A stretch of 64,000 nt of DNA from Aurantiochytrium sp. KH105. Lineage: Eukaryota; Sar; Bigyra; Thraustochytrida; Thraustochytriidae. The DNA lies in assembly GCA_003116975.1 (NCBI GenBank), contig BGKB01000054.1, forward strand, positions 186,001 to 250,000, written 5' to 3'. Below are positions 54,771 through 64,000 of the stretch, in pieces. A model generated the notes under the pieces. That model had not been told where the DNA came from. It worked only from the letters and a program-made list of their open reading frames with translations, and did no database searches. Made by a program: the position numbers and the translations under genes. Each line of letters opens with the position of its first letter. Position 1 is the stretch's first letter.

Positions 54771-55799
54771 TTACATCTCCTTCTTGCCGTCGTCCTGCTG
54801 AAGACCCGAAAAGAGAACCGGGTCAAGATCGTCTGACCAAGGCACGCAAATGAAGACCATGAGCATGAAAACAAAGAGAATCACCGAAGTCCAGCTCATA
54901 ATCAGGTAGTCAGCGATCTCGTCCGTGCTAAAGTAGAGGGCGCTCGAGGTCGAGTTCGAGTCATCATCGGTGGACTCCTGAAGAAGACGCGCGTGGTGGT
55001 GTGCCGGGATAGACTTGCCAAGAAGAACGATCTGCACAGCCGCCCGGTCAGCAAAGGCAGTCTGGAAGGCCTCAAGGACCTTGGGCACCGCGGCATCAAT
55101 CTCCGCGAGGGCGGACTTGAAGGCCTCCTGGGCGTCCTCGAGGGAGCGCAGGCTAGACACGGGCAGGACGACCACATCAGGCTCGGCGTCGCGCAGCGTC
55201 TCGACGTCGAGCTTCGCGGCGATGGCGGCAAAGGCCTCCATCTCTGCGGTCGACGCGTCGACGGGGAAGGCCTCGTCGGGCATGATGGTCTGCGCCATGG
55301 CTTCGTCGGCGCTGGCCGCAATCAGGGTGCTCTTCGGGAACTGGGTTTGGAGGAGCGTCGCGAGCGGCGTGCGCTGGTACGAAAAGGCGTGGCTGAGCTT
55401 GACATCGCCAGCGGACTCGCAGACAGACCAGCGGCGCGGCTTCTCGAGACGGATGGCCTTGTCCGCAAAGGCGGCAAAGAGGTTCGGGGTCTCGGTCTCG
55501 TCGAGGTCCTCGAGGCCGACGCCCTCAAGCGTGAGGATCACGCAGCCCTTGGGGCGGTTGAGCACGTCGCCGGCCACGGGCACGGCGCGGTCCAGAGCGA
55601 CGTCCAGGCCGAGCAGCCTCGCCGTCACGGCGGTCACGTCCTGGAGGGGCGCGGCGCGCTTCGAGGCCTCCTGGTGCACGCCGAAGCCGCTCACCGCGAG
55701 CGCGGGGCCGCTCGCGGCGGCAGCGGCGGCGGCCTCCGCGCCTCCCGTCATCATCGCCGCCGCCACGCAGGCCACCACTGTCAGCGCGCGCGCCGCCAT
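54771..55799 (-). CDS. Type I membrane protein, V-ATPase accessory ATP6AP2 (prorenin receptor)-like
   Basis: A 342-residue protein from the ATG at 55799; the open frame extends further upstream but through GC-rich leader. An N-terminal signal peptide (MAARALTVVACVAAAMM) precedes a luminal domain with CVILTLEGVGLEDL, DVVVLPVSSLRSLEDA and a helix ending AVQIVLLGKS. Near the C-terminus is one membrane segment (VILFVFMLMVFICV), followed by a short tail with DDLDPVLFSGL. The order of elements and the short tail resemble animal ATP6AP2, whose tail reads DPGYDSIIY. ATP6AP2 helps assemble the V-ATPase Vo sector in the ER. Primary identity is low, so this is a topology-plus-motif call, strengthened by the divergent neighbour, which looks like the partner subunit. 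An alternative is an unrelated single-pass protein. Confidence 0.55.
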   Translation of the reverse strand: MAARALTVVACVAAAMMTGGAEAAAAAAASGPALAVSGFGVHQEASKRAAPLQDVTAVTARLLGLDVALDRAVPVAGDVLNRPKGCVILTLEGVGLEDLDETETPNLFAAFADKAIRLEKPRRWSVCESAGDVKLSHAFSYQRTPLATLLQTQFPKSTLIAASADEAMAQTIMPDEAFPVDASTAEMEAFAAIAAKLDVETLRDAEPDVVVLPVSSLRSLEDAQEAFKSALAEIDAAVPKVLEAFQTAFADRAAVQIVLLGKSIPAHHHARLLQESTDDDSNSTSSALYFSTDEIADYLIMSWTSVILFVFMLMVFICVPWSDDLDPVLFSGLQQDDGKKEM

Positions 55800-57012
55800 G
55801 GTGCTTGTCGTCCTCCTCGTCCTCGTCCTCGTCCTCGGCCTCGACGGCGCCGCTCGGGTGAATGAATGCACGCGGCGCGGCGCGGCGCGGCGGCGCGAGG
55901 GGGAGGGGGCGGGCGCGGGAGGTGCGGCGAGGTCGCGGGCTGGCGCGCGGGCTTGCGGGAGCGAGCGCGAGCGGCCGGGTCGACCTGATCCGACTTGAAA
56001 TCGATAAGCGAATGAATGAATTGAACGCGCTGATTTGAATGATCGCGCGGCGAAGTTTCGAATCGAAGGCGGCGCCGGCGAAACTCTACCGCAGAGTTGT
56101 CCCGTCACTGCGCATCTGCGCGCATTGGCCCACCTTAAAGCAGCACATTGTGGCAGTGGTACCAGGGGGAATAGCTTTGTACATGCTGTGTCTGACAAGA
56201 GGGAATATACCGCTGATTTGCCCTCAGCTCCAACACACACGGGCGATCCACGCCGGGTGAACCCAAAACATCTCCACATTATCACTGCAACCAAATAATG
56301 CCAGTGCATAGAGAAGTAAGCAATTCGATGACAAAGAGTAGTGGCCACTGGCGCGGCGGGGAGCCAGTGGCGGGCATACCCCGTGCTGGGACATCGCACG
56401 CTTCCTCATCGCTTGTCGAACCATGTCCAAGCTCGCGGCCGCCGCCTCGCCGCTGCAGCCGCCCTGCGCGGCGCCCGAGGCGGCTGCCCGCGGCGCCGGC
56501 CTCCGCGCCCGCTGCTGCTCCGCTGCAGCCGCGAGCGCCGGCGCGCCGCCCGCGCAGCGCGGCGAGGCGTGGCGCGCCGCCGCGCGAGGCCAGAAAAGCT
56601 ACGGTTGTGCGCGACGCACAGTTTTGAAAACTAGTTACTGGCGAAGGGCGTTTACAAGGACGAGGTTTGAAACTAGTACGGTAACTGTACGACATGCAAC
56701 GCGGGCGCGAGCTGCGGCAAGATTGGAGAGGGAGAGAGAGAGACTGACGGAGAGGCAGACTAGCAACACGCTCGCGCACGCCGCCGCCGCCGCCGCCGCG
56801 CACGCTCGCTCGCGCGCGCCCTGCCCGCGTTCCTGCCTGCGTCCCCGCTCGCCCGCGCCCGCGCCGACCTCCTTCCCGCGGCTCCCCGGCGCCGCGCGCG
56901 GAGGCCTCGAGCGGCCTGGCGGCCTCGGGTGCGAAGCAGAGCAGAGCAAGAACAAGAGCGTGCAGCTCGCGTGCAAGCAGCAGCAGCAGCAGCAGCAGCC
57001 GCAGGAGCAAAG
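55800..57012. promoter_or_regulatory. Bidirectional promoter region of two V-ATPase accessory-like genes
   Basis: A 1.2-kb head-to-head spacer without a gene. GC-rich flanks (55.8-56.0 and 56.4-57.0 kb) enclose a less GC-rich centre around 56.15-56.35 kb. CCGCC runs at 56780-56797 and a CAGCAG run at 56977-57000 lie just before the plus-strand start. Confidence 0.5.
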
Positions 57013-57954
57013 ATGCGCGCCGGCATGAAGATGGCGGGCGCCGTGGCGGCGTGCGTCGTTGCCGCGGCGCAGGGTGCGTGCACGACGTCGACGAAGCTCG
57101 CAGTGCCCACGCTCGTGTGGTCGCCGCAGGAGACGTGGAGCGGGCAGAACCTGTACGCCGGTCTCGAGGGCGTGCACGCTCAGGACGCCGTGGCGCTCGT
57201 GGAGCGCCTCGCCGGCGATGCTGAAAAGATCGTCGCGGAGGAATCGCTCCAGTCCGTCCGGCTCGGCGCCGCGCACGGCAACGCCGATGTTACCGTACTC
57301 TTCGCCGTCGAACAGCTCAGCGCTGCGGAGCTCTCGCAGGCGCTCGGCGCCTTTGACGAGGCCCCCGCGGCCAAGGCTGCCGTCCCCGCTCTTCGCGAAG
57401 CCTTTGACGCTGCCAAGTCCTCGCTTGTCATGCCCTACGTGGTCGACAAGTCGCGCCCGGGCACTCAGTCTGCTTGGAGCCGCTGGGCCTTTGGCGAGGG
57501 CAGTGAAGCCGTCGTCGCCGTCGAGGCTGCGCAGGTGGCCACCACCCTGGAGAGCGAGCTTCAAGGCAAGCTGTCTGCTGGTGGCAAGGTTCGTGTTGTT
57601 GTGCTTTTGCCCACGGATCTCGATGCCTGGGATGCCGCGATCGCGACCACTCTGCAGGTGGTGCGCAGCCATGTCGAGGATCGCTTCGTGGCCGTGCTGA
57701 CCGGTGACAGTGCCAAGCCCGCTCCCGAGCTTCCGGAGGTCAACTCGCTCATCGAGGTCAGCCGCCGTCGTCTCGCCAACATTCTCTCTGGCCACGAGAC
57801 CCAGGTTCGCAGCTCTCCTCACATTATGGCCGGTCTTCTTCTTTCTCTCATTCTTGTTCTCGTCACCATTCTCTACATGTGCTGCCTTGACGACCTGCAG
57901 ACCCCATCATTCTACGTCAAGGAGTACCCGCCCATTGGCAAGGTCTTTGACTAA
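57013..57954 (+). CDS. Type I membrane protein, V-ATPase accessory ATP6AP1/Ac45 (BIG1)-like
   Basis: A 313-residue protein with a signal peptide (MAGAVAACVVAAAQGAC). The luminal domain starts with PTLVWSPQETW, a beginning common in Ac45/BIG1 proteins, and ends with SLIEVSRRRLANILS. One membrane helix (AGLLLSLILVLVTILYMC) is followed by CCLDDLQTPSFYVKEY and GKVFD. The LQTP motif shortly after the membrane and the short tail are hallmarks I associate with the ATP6AP1/BIG1 family, which assembles with ATP6AP2 in the V-ATPase Vo sector. No intron. The gene is divergently paired with the ATP6AP2-like gene at 54771-55799. The luminal half is poorly conserved, so confidence is moderate. Confidence 0.65.
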   Translation: MRAGMKMAGAVAACVVAAAQGACTTSTKLAVPTLVWSPQETWSGQNLYAGLEGVHAQDAVALVERLAGDAEKIVAEESLQSVRLGAAHGNADVTVLFAVEQLSAAELSQALGAFDEAPAAKAAVPALREAFDAAKSSLVMPYVVDKSRPGTQSAWSRWAFGEGSEAVVAVEAAQVATTLESELQGKLSAGGKVRVVVLLPTDLDAWDAAIATTLQVVRSHVEDRFVAVLTGDSAKPAPELPEVNSLIEVSRRRLANILSGHETQVRSSPHIMAGLLLSLILVLVTILYMCCLDDLQTPSFYVKEYPPIGKVFD

Positions 57955-58480
57955 CACTAACAACACCAAAATTTCGTTTGCTTATAAAAATTATAATAAC
58001 AATAAAACAACTGACGTGAGTAGTACCACTCCTGGCCGTCGGGATGATCTTGCCACTTGATCTTCTTTTCTTCACGCTCGCTCAAAGGACCCCGAAGATT
58101 GACTTGTTTGAAAGAGAGAGAAAAGAAGAACCAACACAAAAAGAAAAAACCAAGCCAAAAAATTCGCAAAAGAACAAACGAGAACAAAAGAAAAAAATTG
58201 AAAAGCAAAAAAGCAAAAGACGGTTTCATCTTGGTCCCGACCGTCAGCGCGGCGTGGCGAGCGGCGCTGGGGCACGCTCGTACTGCCTGCCTCTCTACCT
58301 GCCTGCCGTCTCCACCGCAACAATCCTCTTTACAGGCCCGGAACGCTTTGCGAGGAGAAGGGCGCAAGTGGCACGAGTTTCGTCTCGCAAACAACGTGCG
58401 CTCGCATCGTGCGAGTCGCGCCAACTAAAGAAAAGCGAAACGAAACGCAAAAGAGGCGAGACGCGCGAAAGAAGACCAAG
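57955..58480. other. Spacer between ATP6AP1-like and SPEF1 genes
   Basis: An AT-rich 3' region (57955-58020), a long A/G-rich stretch (58100-58220), then mixed sequence. The last ~60 bp (AAGCGAAACGAAACGC) is the probable SPEF1 leader. No gene was seen. Confidence 0.45.
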
Positions 58481-59365
58481 ATGCCAGAGCCACGCCTCTC
58501 GGACGAACAGCTCCAAGACCTTTACACGTGGGTGGACCAGGTCCCGCTGTCGAGGCAAAAGCGCAACATTGCGCGCGACTTTAGCGATGGCGTTCTCTTT
58601 GCGGAAGTCATTCAACACTACCATCCAAAGCTGATCGACATTCACAACTACAGCCCGGCCAACAGCTTGGGCCAGAAAATGTACAATTGGGACACCATGC
58701 AAAGTAAGTCAAAAGTTCGCGCACGATGAGTTCTTTCATAAATTGCTGCTTTCGATTCGCGCGAGCGATAGAGAACGTTGTCGCTAACCTAACGATGATT
58801 GTGCGTTGACGCAGAACGAGTCTTCCGAAAACTCAAATTGACCGTGTCTAGAGAAGAATTGCAAGCTGTGGCAGAGTGCAAGCCTTCGCACATTGAACGT
58901 CTCCTGCTGCGTCTCCGCGGCAAGCTCGCAGCGTACAACGCCGATGCATTGCCTGTGCGGGTTTCGAGCAGCGATGCAAGCTCAGTCGGTTCCAACATGC
59001 TAAGCCGCGCGACACGCGCCATGCACAAGAACCCTGTCGCTTTTCCTGACGCATCCAACGTGCGGCCTCGTCGCCACGACGGCGCTTCTAGTCGTATGCT
59101 CGGGTCAGACGACAGAAACATTGACTATGATGATGATGATGACAACGACGAGATCCATGATGCAGGAACCTATTTCCGTACAGCACCGAATGCTCGTGCG
59201 GGTGCAGGAGCGGGGGACCTTGGTGCCCTTCTTGAGGAGCGCGACCAAACAATTGCCGAGCTTCAAGACACCGTCAGTATTCTTGAACTAAAAGTGAAAA
59301 AAATGGAGGAGCTCATCAAACTCAAGGATCGCAAGATCAGCGCTCTCCAGCAGCAAATCATGTAA
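58481..59365 (+). CDS. SPEF1: SPEF1/CLAMP microtubule-bundling ciliary protein, 2 exons
   Basis: Exon 1 is 58481-58703 and exon 2 is 58815-59365, joined by a 111-bp phase-1 GTAAGT...GCAG intron. The total is 774 nt, 257 residues. Residues 1-~110 form the divergent calponin-homology domain of SPEF1: LYTWVDQVPLSRQKRNIARD, FSDGVLFAEVIQHYHPKL, NYSPANSLGQKMYNWDTM, then VFRKL and the AECKPSHIERLLLRLR helix across the splice. The middle is Ser/Asp-rich. Residues ~210-257 are a coiled coil (ERDQTIAELQDTVSILELK, KMEELIKLKDRKISALQQQI), which dimerises the protein. Length is close to the animal protein (~235 residues). SPEF1 binds and bundles microtubules in the ciliary central apparatus and apical cell cortex, so the organism very likely makes flagellated cells. 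Confidence 0.93.
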
Positions 59366-60049
59366 ATCTCGAGAGGGTAGGGTTATTGCAAAGAAGAAGC
59401 CACGTCTCTTCTTTATTGCTCCCCATTCTAGAGGCAAGCAAGCGGGATGCTCCTCAGACCTCATTCCCTCATGCGCCTCTTGCTCCCCAACGAACGTAAA
59501 CGAAAGAAACTTTAGGATAAACCTTGCTACAAGGCCAGAACTATCTGAGTCTGTACGCGCAATCCGTCACAGCCTAGAGGTGCCACAAAAATCGAGTTGA
59601 TCCGTAGAATAAGCAGATGATGCGCTGATGAACAAACAAACAGACAAACAAACAAACAGACAAACAAACAAACACAAACAAACAAACAAACAAACAATAA
59701 AAAAGAGGACATTGACGTCTCTTTCCCCGTTCCCTTTCCTTCATCTCCCTCCTCGTTCCTGAACCCGGGCTGCCTGATTGGAATGGCGAGCGCGGCCTGG
59801 CGCGGCAGAGCGGGTTGGAAATTGCGTTGCGCAGATCGCCGAGTCCACTCAGTCTCGCTGCTGCGCGCGAAGAAAGAGGTGCGCATTTGCGGCGCGGCAG
59901 AGTCCATCGCATACCCGTCCAAGCGCGAAGCCGGAGGGCGCGCGCGAGCAGAGCGGGCGCCGGAGCGGAAGCGGGAGCGGGACAGGGTCGCGCGGCCGAC
60001 CTTCTCGTGGATAGGAGCGATTCCCGCGCGAGACGTGGAAGGGGACGAG
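59366..60049. other. Spacer and GC-rich leader before ADSS, with (CAAA)n tract
   Basis: The SPEF1 3' region is followed by a CAAA/CAGA tetranucleotide tract at 59632-59698, then GC-rich DNA. An in-frame ATG at 59783 would extend ADSS by 89 residues, but that stretch is Arg-rich and looks like untranslated leader or, less likely, a targeting extension. Confidence 0.5.
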
Positions 60050-61714
60050 ATGATGATGCTGCAGCAGCTGCGCGGCGCGTCGGCCAAGGGCCTGCGCGCC
60101 GGTGACGCGCTCGCCGCCGCCGACGGCAGGCGCGGGCTTGCGGACATGGCCCAGCGGAGCGGTCTTCAGGCGCGCGTGGCCGTGGTGCTCGGCGCCCAGT
60201 GGGGAGGTGAGTTTTTTCCTTGAGAGCGAGCACCTTGCACCTGTCCTGCCCGGACCCGTCGGCGTAACTGGCTGGCTAGCTTGCTAGCTAGCTGGCTCGC
60301 CAGCCGGCCAGCAGGGGCACGGGAGCACGACGACAATTCCGATGAAGCGAGGACGGCGAAGGCTAACAACCAATTGAGCAAATGCTGGTGCTTGTGATGT
60401 TCGTTCCCACGCACAGATGAGGGCAAGGGCAAGCTTGCTGATGTGCTGCAGGAGCGCTTCGACTTTGGTGTCCGCTTCGGAGGCGGCGCCAACGCTGGCC
60501 ACACCCTTGTGATCGATGGCAAGAAGTTCGCCTTTCACCTTCTTCCCTGCGGCCTTGTGCAGGAGCACACCATTAACGTTCTCGGCAACGGCTGCGTGGT
60601 CCACGTGCCTGCCATTTTTGACGAGCTCGAGCCGCTCACCGAGGCCGGTATCGACACCAAGGGCCGCCTCAAGGTCTCGGACCGCGCCCACCTTCTCTTT
60701 GACTTCCACAAGCAGGTCGATGGTCTCCTCGAACAGGGCCGCGGTGGAAACAAGCTTGGCACGACCAAGCAGGGCATCGGTCCCGCGTACTCGTCCAAGA
60801 TGACCCGTAACGGCGTGCGCGCCGGTATGCTCAAGGAGCCTTGGGAGGAGTTCGAAAAGGTCTACACCGCTCTCGCCGAGGCCCACGAGCGCATGTACAA
60901 CGTCGAGGTGGACAAGGCCGCTGAGCTCGAAAAGCTCAAGGGCATGCGCCAGAAGATGCTTGACGAGGACATGATCACCGACACCACCTACCTTCTCAAC
61001 AAGGCGTACATGGACGGCAAGAACATTTTGGCTGAGGGCGCCAACGCCTGCATGCTTGACATTGACCACGGCACTTACCCGTTCGTCACCTCGTCTTCGA
61101 CCACTGTCGGCGGCGTCTGCACTGGCATGGGCTTGTCCCCGGACAAGGTCGATTGCTCCATCGGTGTCGTCAAGGCTTACACGACGCGCGTCGGCACGGG
61201 CCCCTTCCCCACCGAGCTCACTGACGACCTTGCCGGCGGCGACCTCCCGCGCGGCGCTCCGGGCACCGAGATTGGCGCCTACCTGCAAAAGGTTGGTGGC
61301 GAGATTGGCGTCACCACCGGTCGCAAGCGCCGCTGCGGCTGGTTCGATGCTGCGCTCATGCAGTACTCGGTTATGATCAACAACTATTCTTCGATCAACA
61401 TCACCAAGCTCGATTGCCTTGACGAGCTCGACGAGATCAAGATTGGTGTTGCCTACAAGAGCAAGTCCACGGGTGAGCGTCTCCCTGCGGGCTTCATGCC
61501 CAGCACCATTAGCGGTCTCTACGACGTTGAGGTCGTCTACGAGACTCTTCCGGGCTGGAAGACGAGCATCGCCGAGGCTCGCACGTTCGAGGAGCTTCCC
61601 TCTAACGCTCAGGCCTACTTGAACCGGATCGAGGAGCTGCTTCAGGTCCCAATTTCCTGGATTGGCGTTGGCCCGGGTCGCAACCAGATGGCCACCAAGG
61701 GTTTCAAGGCTTAA
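60050..61714 (+). CDS. ADSS: Adenylosuccinate synthetase, 2 exons
   Basis: Exon 1 is 60050-60206 and exon 2 is 60417-61714, with a 210-bp phase-1 GTGAGT...ACAG intron. The product is 484 residues (573 if the ATG at 59783 is used). It catalyses GTP-dependent condensation of IMP and aspartate to adenylosuccinate, the committed step to AMP. The P-loop-like VVLGAQWGDEGKGKLAD carries catalytic Asp53, and the intron splits its codon. Catalytic His81 is in NAGHT, 28 residues on, as in the bacterial enzyme. Other family signatures seen are GTTKQGIGPAYSSK, ILAEGANACMLDIDHGTYP, FVTSSSTTVGG, VKAYTTRVGTGPFPTEL, RRCGWFD and a C-terminal WIGVGPGR. The core length is normal (~440). The N-terminal 43 residues are an extension of unknown purpose. 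Confidence 0.96.
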
Positions 61715-61786
61715 ATTAAAGAACACCTCTTGGTTCGCTACTCTGTCGTAAACATGCTTGAATTCTTTCTCACTTTGTGGTCCCTT

Positions 61787-61837
<51 letters not shown>

Positions 61838-62221
61838 CCCGCTCATTCACATATCCGGCTCGTGCGAATGTGACGTTCGTGTCGTGGGCAATTTCTACTT
61901 CTTCCGTCTTCCTTCTTTTCTCTTCAATCTTTGCAGATTTTAGCAATCAATGCCTTGCTCAAGGACGTTACAATCCTCGCGCGGACTACATTCACGATAC
62001 AAACAAAATACGAGATACCTAACCATCTTCCCATATTCTTTAAGGCCCTTTTACAGAGCCGTATACAGATCAACATCTTTGCATGCAAAATCTTGACAAC
62101 GAATAGCTGGTATACGGAGAAGCAGCTTGCTGCGTTGTGCAAATTCGAGATAATCCTCTTTCCCTTCCGCCCTTTTTTTAAAACCTACCTCACAGCTGCA
62201 CAGAGAAAGGAAGAAATTAAC
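61715..62221. other. Convergent 3' spacer with (CT)n(GT)n
   Basis: Between ADSS (+) and the Cwc2-like gene (-). A CT dinucleotide run at 61791-61822 passes directly into a GT run at 61822-61838. The remainder is AT-rich with no gene seen. Confidence 0.6.
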
Positions 62222-63574
62222 TTAGGCGGTTCGTTGCCGCTTGTTGACTTGCTCCTGCCCACTGGCGGCAAACTGGGCGTCAGTGTTGGGATAAAATAGG
62301 TCGCTACCAGGCGCTGCAGCGTCGGCAATCTGAGGCACCGTTTCTTTCTCTGCTGCAGAGTCAGGTCCGGACACTATGGCGTTTGCAGCGGTCGAAGAGG
62401 TGGGCTGAGCCGCGCCGCCAGCCCCCGAAGCATAGTCTGCCGGAAGCTGATATGCCGTGTCGTCAATGTGGTGCCCTGCGGCACGAATGGCAGCAACCAC
62501 AGCATCGGCATTTGATCGTTTAATGGCCTCCTGCGCCACCGGATTGGGATCCTCGTGAGCCCACTTGACGTCCAGGACCTCATCTTTGTCGAGCTGCTGA
62601 TTTGCCATGGCAAGCAAGGCAAACTCGGCGTGACTTCGAAAGCGATAGCGCACAAAGGCGATTGATTTTTGCCAAACCAAGTTGATGGATTCCACTTCGC
62701 CCCATTCAGCAAAGTGACGCTGCAATGCCTTACGCAGCTCACTCGAAGAATCATTGTACGAGGCACGCAGCAAACGGCCTACATATAGTGTGCGACTGGG
62801 TGACTTGAATGAGCCAGCGCCGCGCATGTCGTCGCGGTGCGTGGCGTGTCGTTCCCTTCCGAAACAGTCCCGCATCGCGTCCTTCTCGAGACGGCCCACG
62901 TCAGCATAGGTTGGGATGCGGTGGTAGTAACGGCAAGATTTGCCCTTGGGGCACTCGCCCTGGGCAAAAAACATGCAAAAGTACGTCCCCTCGCCGCCCT
63001 CTTTGTCCGCACGCGTGTACCCTGCGTGCAAGTCGACCTTGCAGCGATGTTTGGCCGGATCGAGGCGTTGCTCTTTGGACCAATGCTCGCCAACGTACTT
63101 GCCATACCATTTATTGTACATTTCTGCGCCCTGCAAGTAGGCTGTCTCCTTTGGTTGGGCCTCGATCTGCTTCGGAGCAGGGCGTTCGAGATACTTGGCA
63201 TTGTTCCTGTCGAGTCTGGACTGCTCGCCCGCGCGGCCGCGTCCGTACCAGCCGGTGTTGCGCACGGTCTCGCCCATGGCTTTGGGTCTTTCCCACTGGA
63301 CCGCGCCTGTTTTTTCATTGAAATAATAAATTTGCTTTGAATCCGGGTCGAGGGCCTCTCTCCAGTTGTGGTCGTCGCCCGCGGCCGCCCGCGCCGCGCC
63401 CTCGTGCCACACGAGCGCCTTTTGCGCGTCCTGGGGCGCCTTCTTGCGGCACCGCACGCACGCCTTGCGCTGGGGCGGGTTCTTGGCCTTGCAGGCGCCG
63501 CATTGCCACGTCCGCTCGCGCACTGCGAACGCCGCGCCCACGGGCCCCGACGTCCCCGTCACGGAGCTCTTCAT
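62222..63574 (-). CDS. CWC2: Cwc2-like spliceosomal RNA-binding protein with extra RanBP2 zinc finger and WW domain
   Basis: An intronless 450-residue protein from the ATG at 63574. Residues 22-45 are a RanBP2-type zinc finger (TWQCGACKAKNPPQRKACVR with CxxC...CxxC). Residues ~70-99 are a WW domain (NWREALD, YYFNEKTG, WERP). Residues ~150-260 are the Cwc2 torus: KWYGKYVGEHW, then a CCCH finger with Cys200, Cys208, Cys214 and His218 (FCMFFAQGECPKGKSCRYYH), and the Cwc2 signature DCFGRERHATHRDDMRGAGS. Residues ~261-340 are an RRM (RNP2 LYVGRL, RNP1 SIAFVRY). The tail is low complexity. Cwc2, a Prp19-complex protein (RBM22 in animals), contacts U6 snRNA and the pre-mRNA in the catalytic spliceosome. 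The torus-RRM core is diagnostic; the N-terminal finger and WW are additions. Confidence 0.92.
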   Translation of the reverse strand: MKSSVTGTSGPVGAAFAVRERTWQCGACKAKNPPQRKACVRCRKKAPQDAQKALVWHEGAARAAAGDDHNWREALDPDSKQIYYFNEKTGAVQWERPKAMGETVRNTGWYGRGRAGEQSRLDRNNAKYLERPAPKQIEAQPKETAYLQGAEMYNKWYGKYVGEHWSKEQRLDPAKHRCKVDLHAGYTRADKEGGEGTYFCMFFAQGECPKGKSCRYYHRIPTYADVGRLEKDAMRDCFGRERHATHRDDMRGAGSFKSPSRTLYVGRLLRASYNDSSSELRKALQRHFAEWGEVESINLVWQKSIAFVRYRFRSHAEFALLAMANQQLDKDEVLDVKWAHEDPNPVAQEAIKRSNADAVVAAIRAAGHHIDDTAYQLPADYASGAGGAAQPTSSTAANAIVSGPDSAAEKETVPQIADAAAPGSDLFYPNTDAQFAASGQEQVNKRQRTA

Positions 63575-64000
63575 CCCGCTCCCGCCCCCGCCCCGTCCCC
63601 GCTCGCGCTCGCGCTCGCGCTCCCCGCGCCGCCGCTCGACTCTCCCGCGGCTGCGGCTGCGAAGCGCGACTGCTCGCTCGCCTTCGCTTCGCCTGCTTCG
63701 GCCAGTGGTTGCCGGGGCAGGAAGCTGCCTCGCCCGGGTCAGCTCCCTGCCCCGCGTCTTTCCACCGTGGATGGAGGCCGGAAAGGAGGAGTTGGGTCAG
63801 GCATCTGACTCAGCGCGCGGTAGACGAAGAAGACGCCTCGCGACGCGACGCGACGGCCGGAGCGCAGCGAGAGGAGATGAGCCCCGGCGAGACGAGACGA
63901 GCCGAGACGAGGCGAGACGGGGCGAGGCGAGACGCCCGTGCTTGCGCCGCTTGCCGAGGGCACGGCCCGACGCGAGCGCGACCGGCGAGCCGCATCTGCG
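63575..64000. other. GC-rich upstream region of CWC2 at window edge
   Basis: Probable CWC2 leader and promoter. CTCGCG repeats lie at 63600-63625 and GAGACGA/GGCGAGAC repeats at 63885-63935. No gene was recognised to the end of the window. Confidence 0.4.

Noticed and set aside
1-64000. tRNA, rRNA and transposase genes
   Set aside because: Scanned for B-box-like GGTTCGANTCC sequences, rRNA-like segments and transposase or reverse-transcriptase motifs; nothing convincing was found.

Overview
The window is nuclear DNA of a unicellular eukaryote with GC-rich, gene-sparse, mostly single-exon genes. GT-AG introns are present in a few genes. I infer a stramenopile, most likely a thraustochytrid (Labyrinthulomycete). 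The reasons are large intronless genes, a formin with WASH/CCDC53-like repeats, NLRC3-type leucine-rich-repeat (LRR) genes, a ciliary SPEF1/CLAMP gene implying flagellated cells, and G8, TPR, WD40 and ROCO families in the same stretch. The taxon is an inference; no rRNA or tRNA gene was found.

Layout. A PX-BAR sorting nexin runs off the left edge (-). It diverges from a 1987-residue formin (+), which is followed by an array of ~145-bp repeats. Next is a two-repeat Myb factor (-), then about 8 kb of GC-rich, repeat-laden DNA with no supportable gene. From 20.2 to 27.4 kb lies one multi-exon gene (-) encoding 18 LRRs, Roc GTPase, COR and a C-terminal TIR domain. Each LRR is one 84-bp (or 108-bp) phase-2 exon, and the introns between them are near-identical. 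From 28.4 to 32.0 kb there are decayed genes: a G8/CEMIP-like pseudogene and a coiled-coil fragment. About 6 kb of microsatellite-rich DNA follows. Then come an R1R2R3-type Myb (+), a second LRR gene (+, 15 exons, same 84-bp module, diverged introns), a WD40 protein (-), a decayed TPR gene (+), a fusion of importin-like ARM repeats with a bacterial-effector-type NEL ubiquitin ligase domain (+), and a papain-family protease (+). Two V-ATPase accessory-subunit-like genes are head to head (-/+). They are followed by SPEF1 (+, 2 exons), adenylosuccinate synthetase (+, 2 exons) and a Cwc2-like splicing factor carrying extra zinc-finger and WW domains (-).

How the genes relate. There is no operon-type organisation. 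The clearest functional pairing is the divergent pair of V-ATPase accessory-like genes. The LRR-Roc-COR-TIR gene, the second LRR gene and the ARM-NEL gene are candidate signalling or innate-immune-like modules. Cytoskeletal and ciliary (formin, SPEF1), trafficking (sorting nexin, V-ATPase) and housekeeping (ADSS, CWC2) genes make up the rest. Two promoters, those of formin and ARM-NEL, share a tandem element with a 22-bp period built around ACTTGCG.
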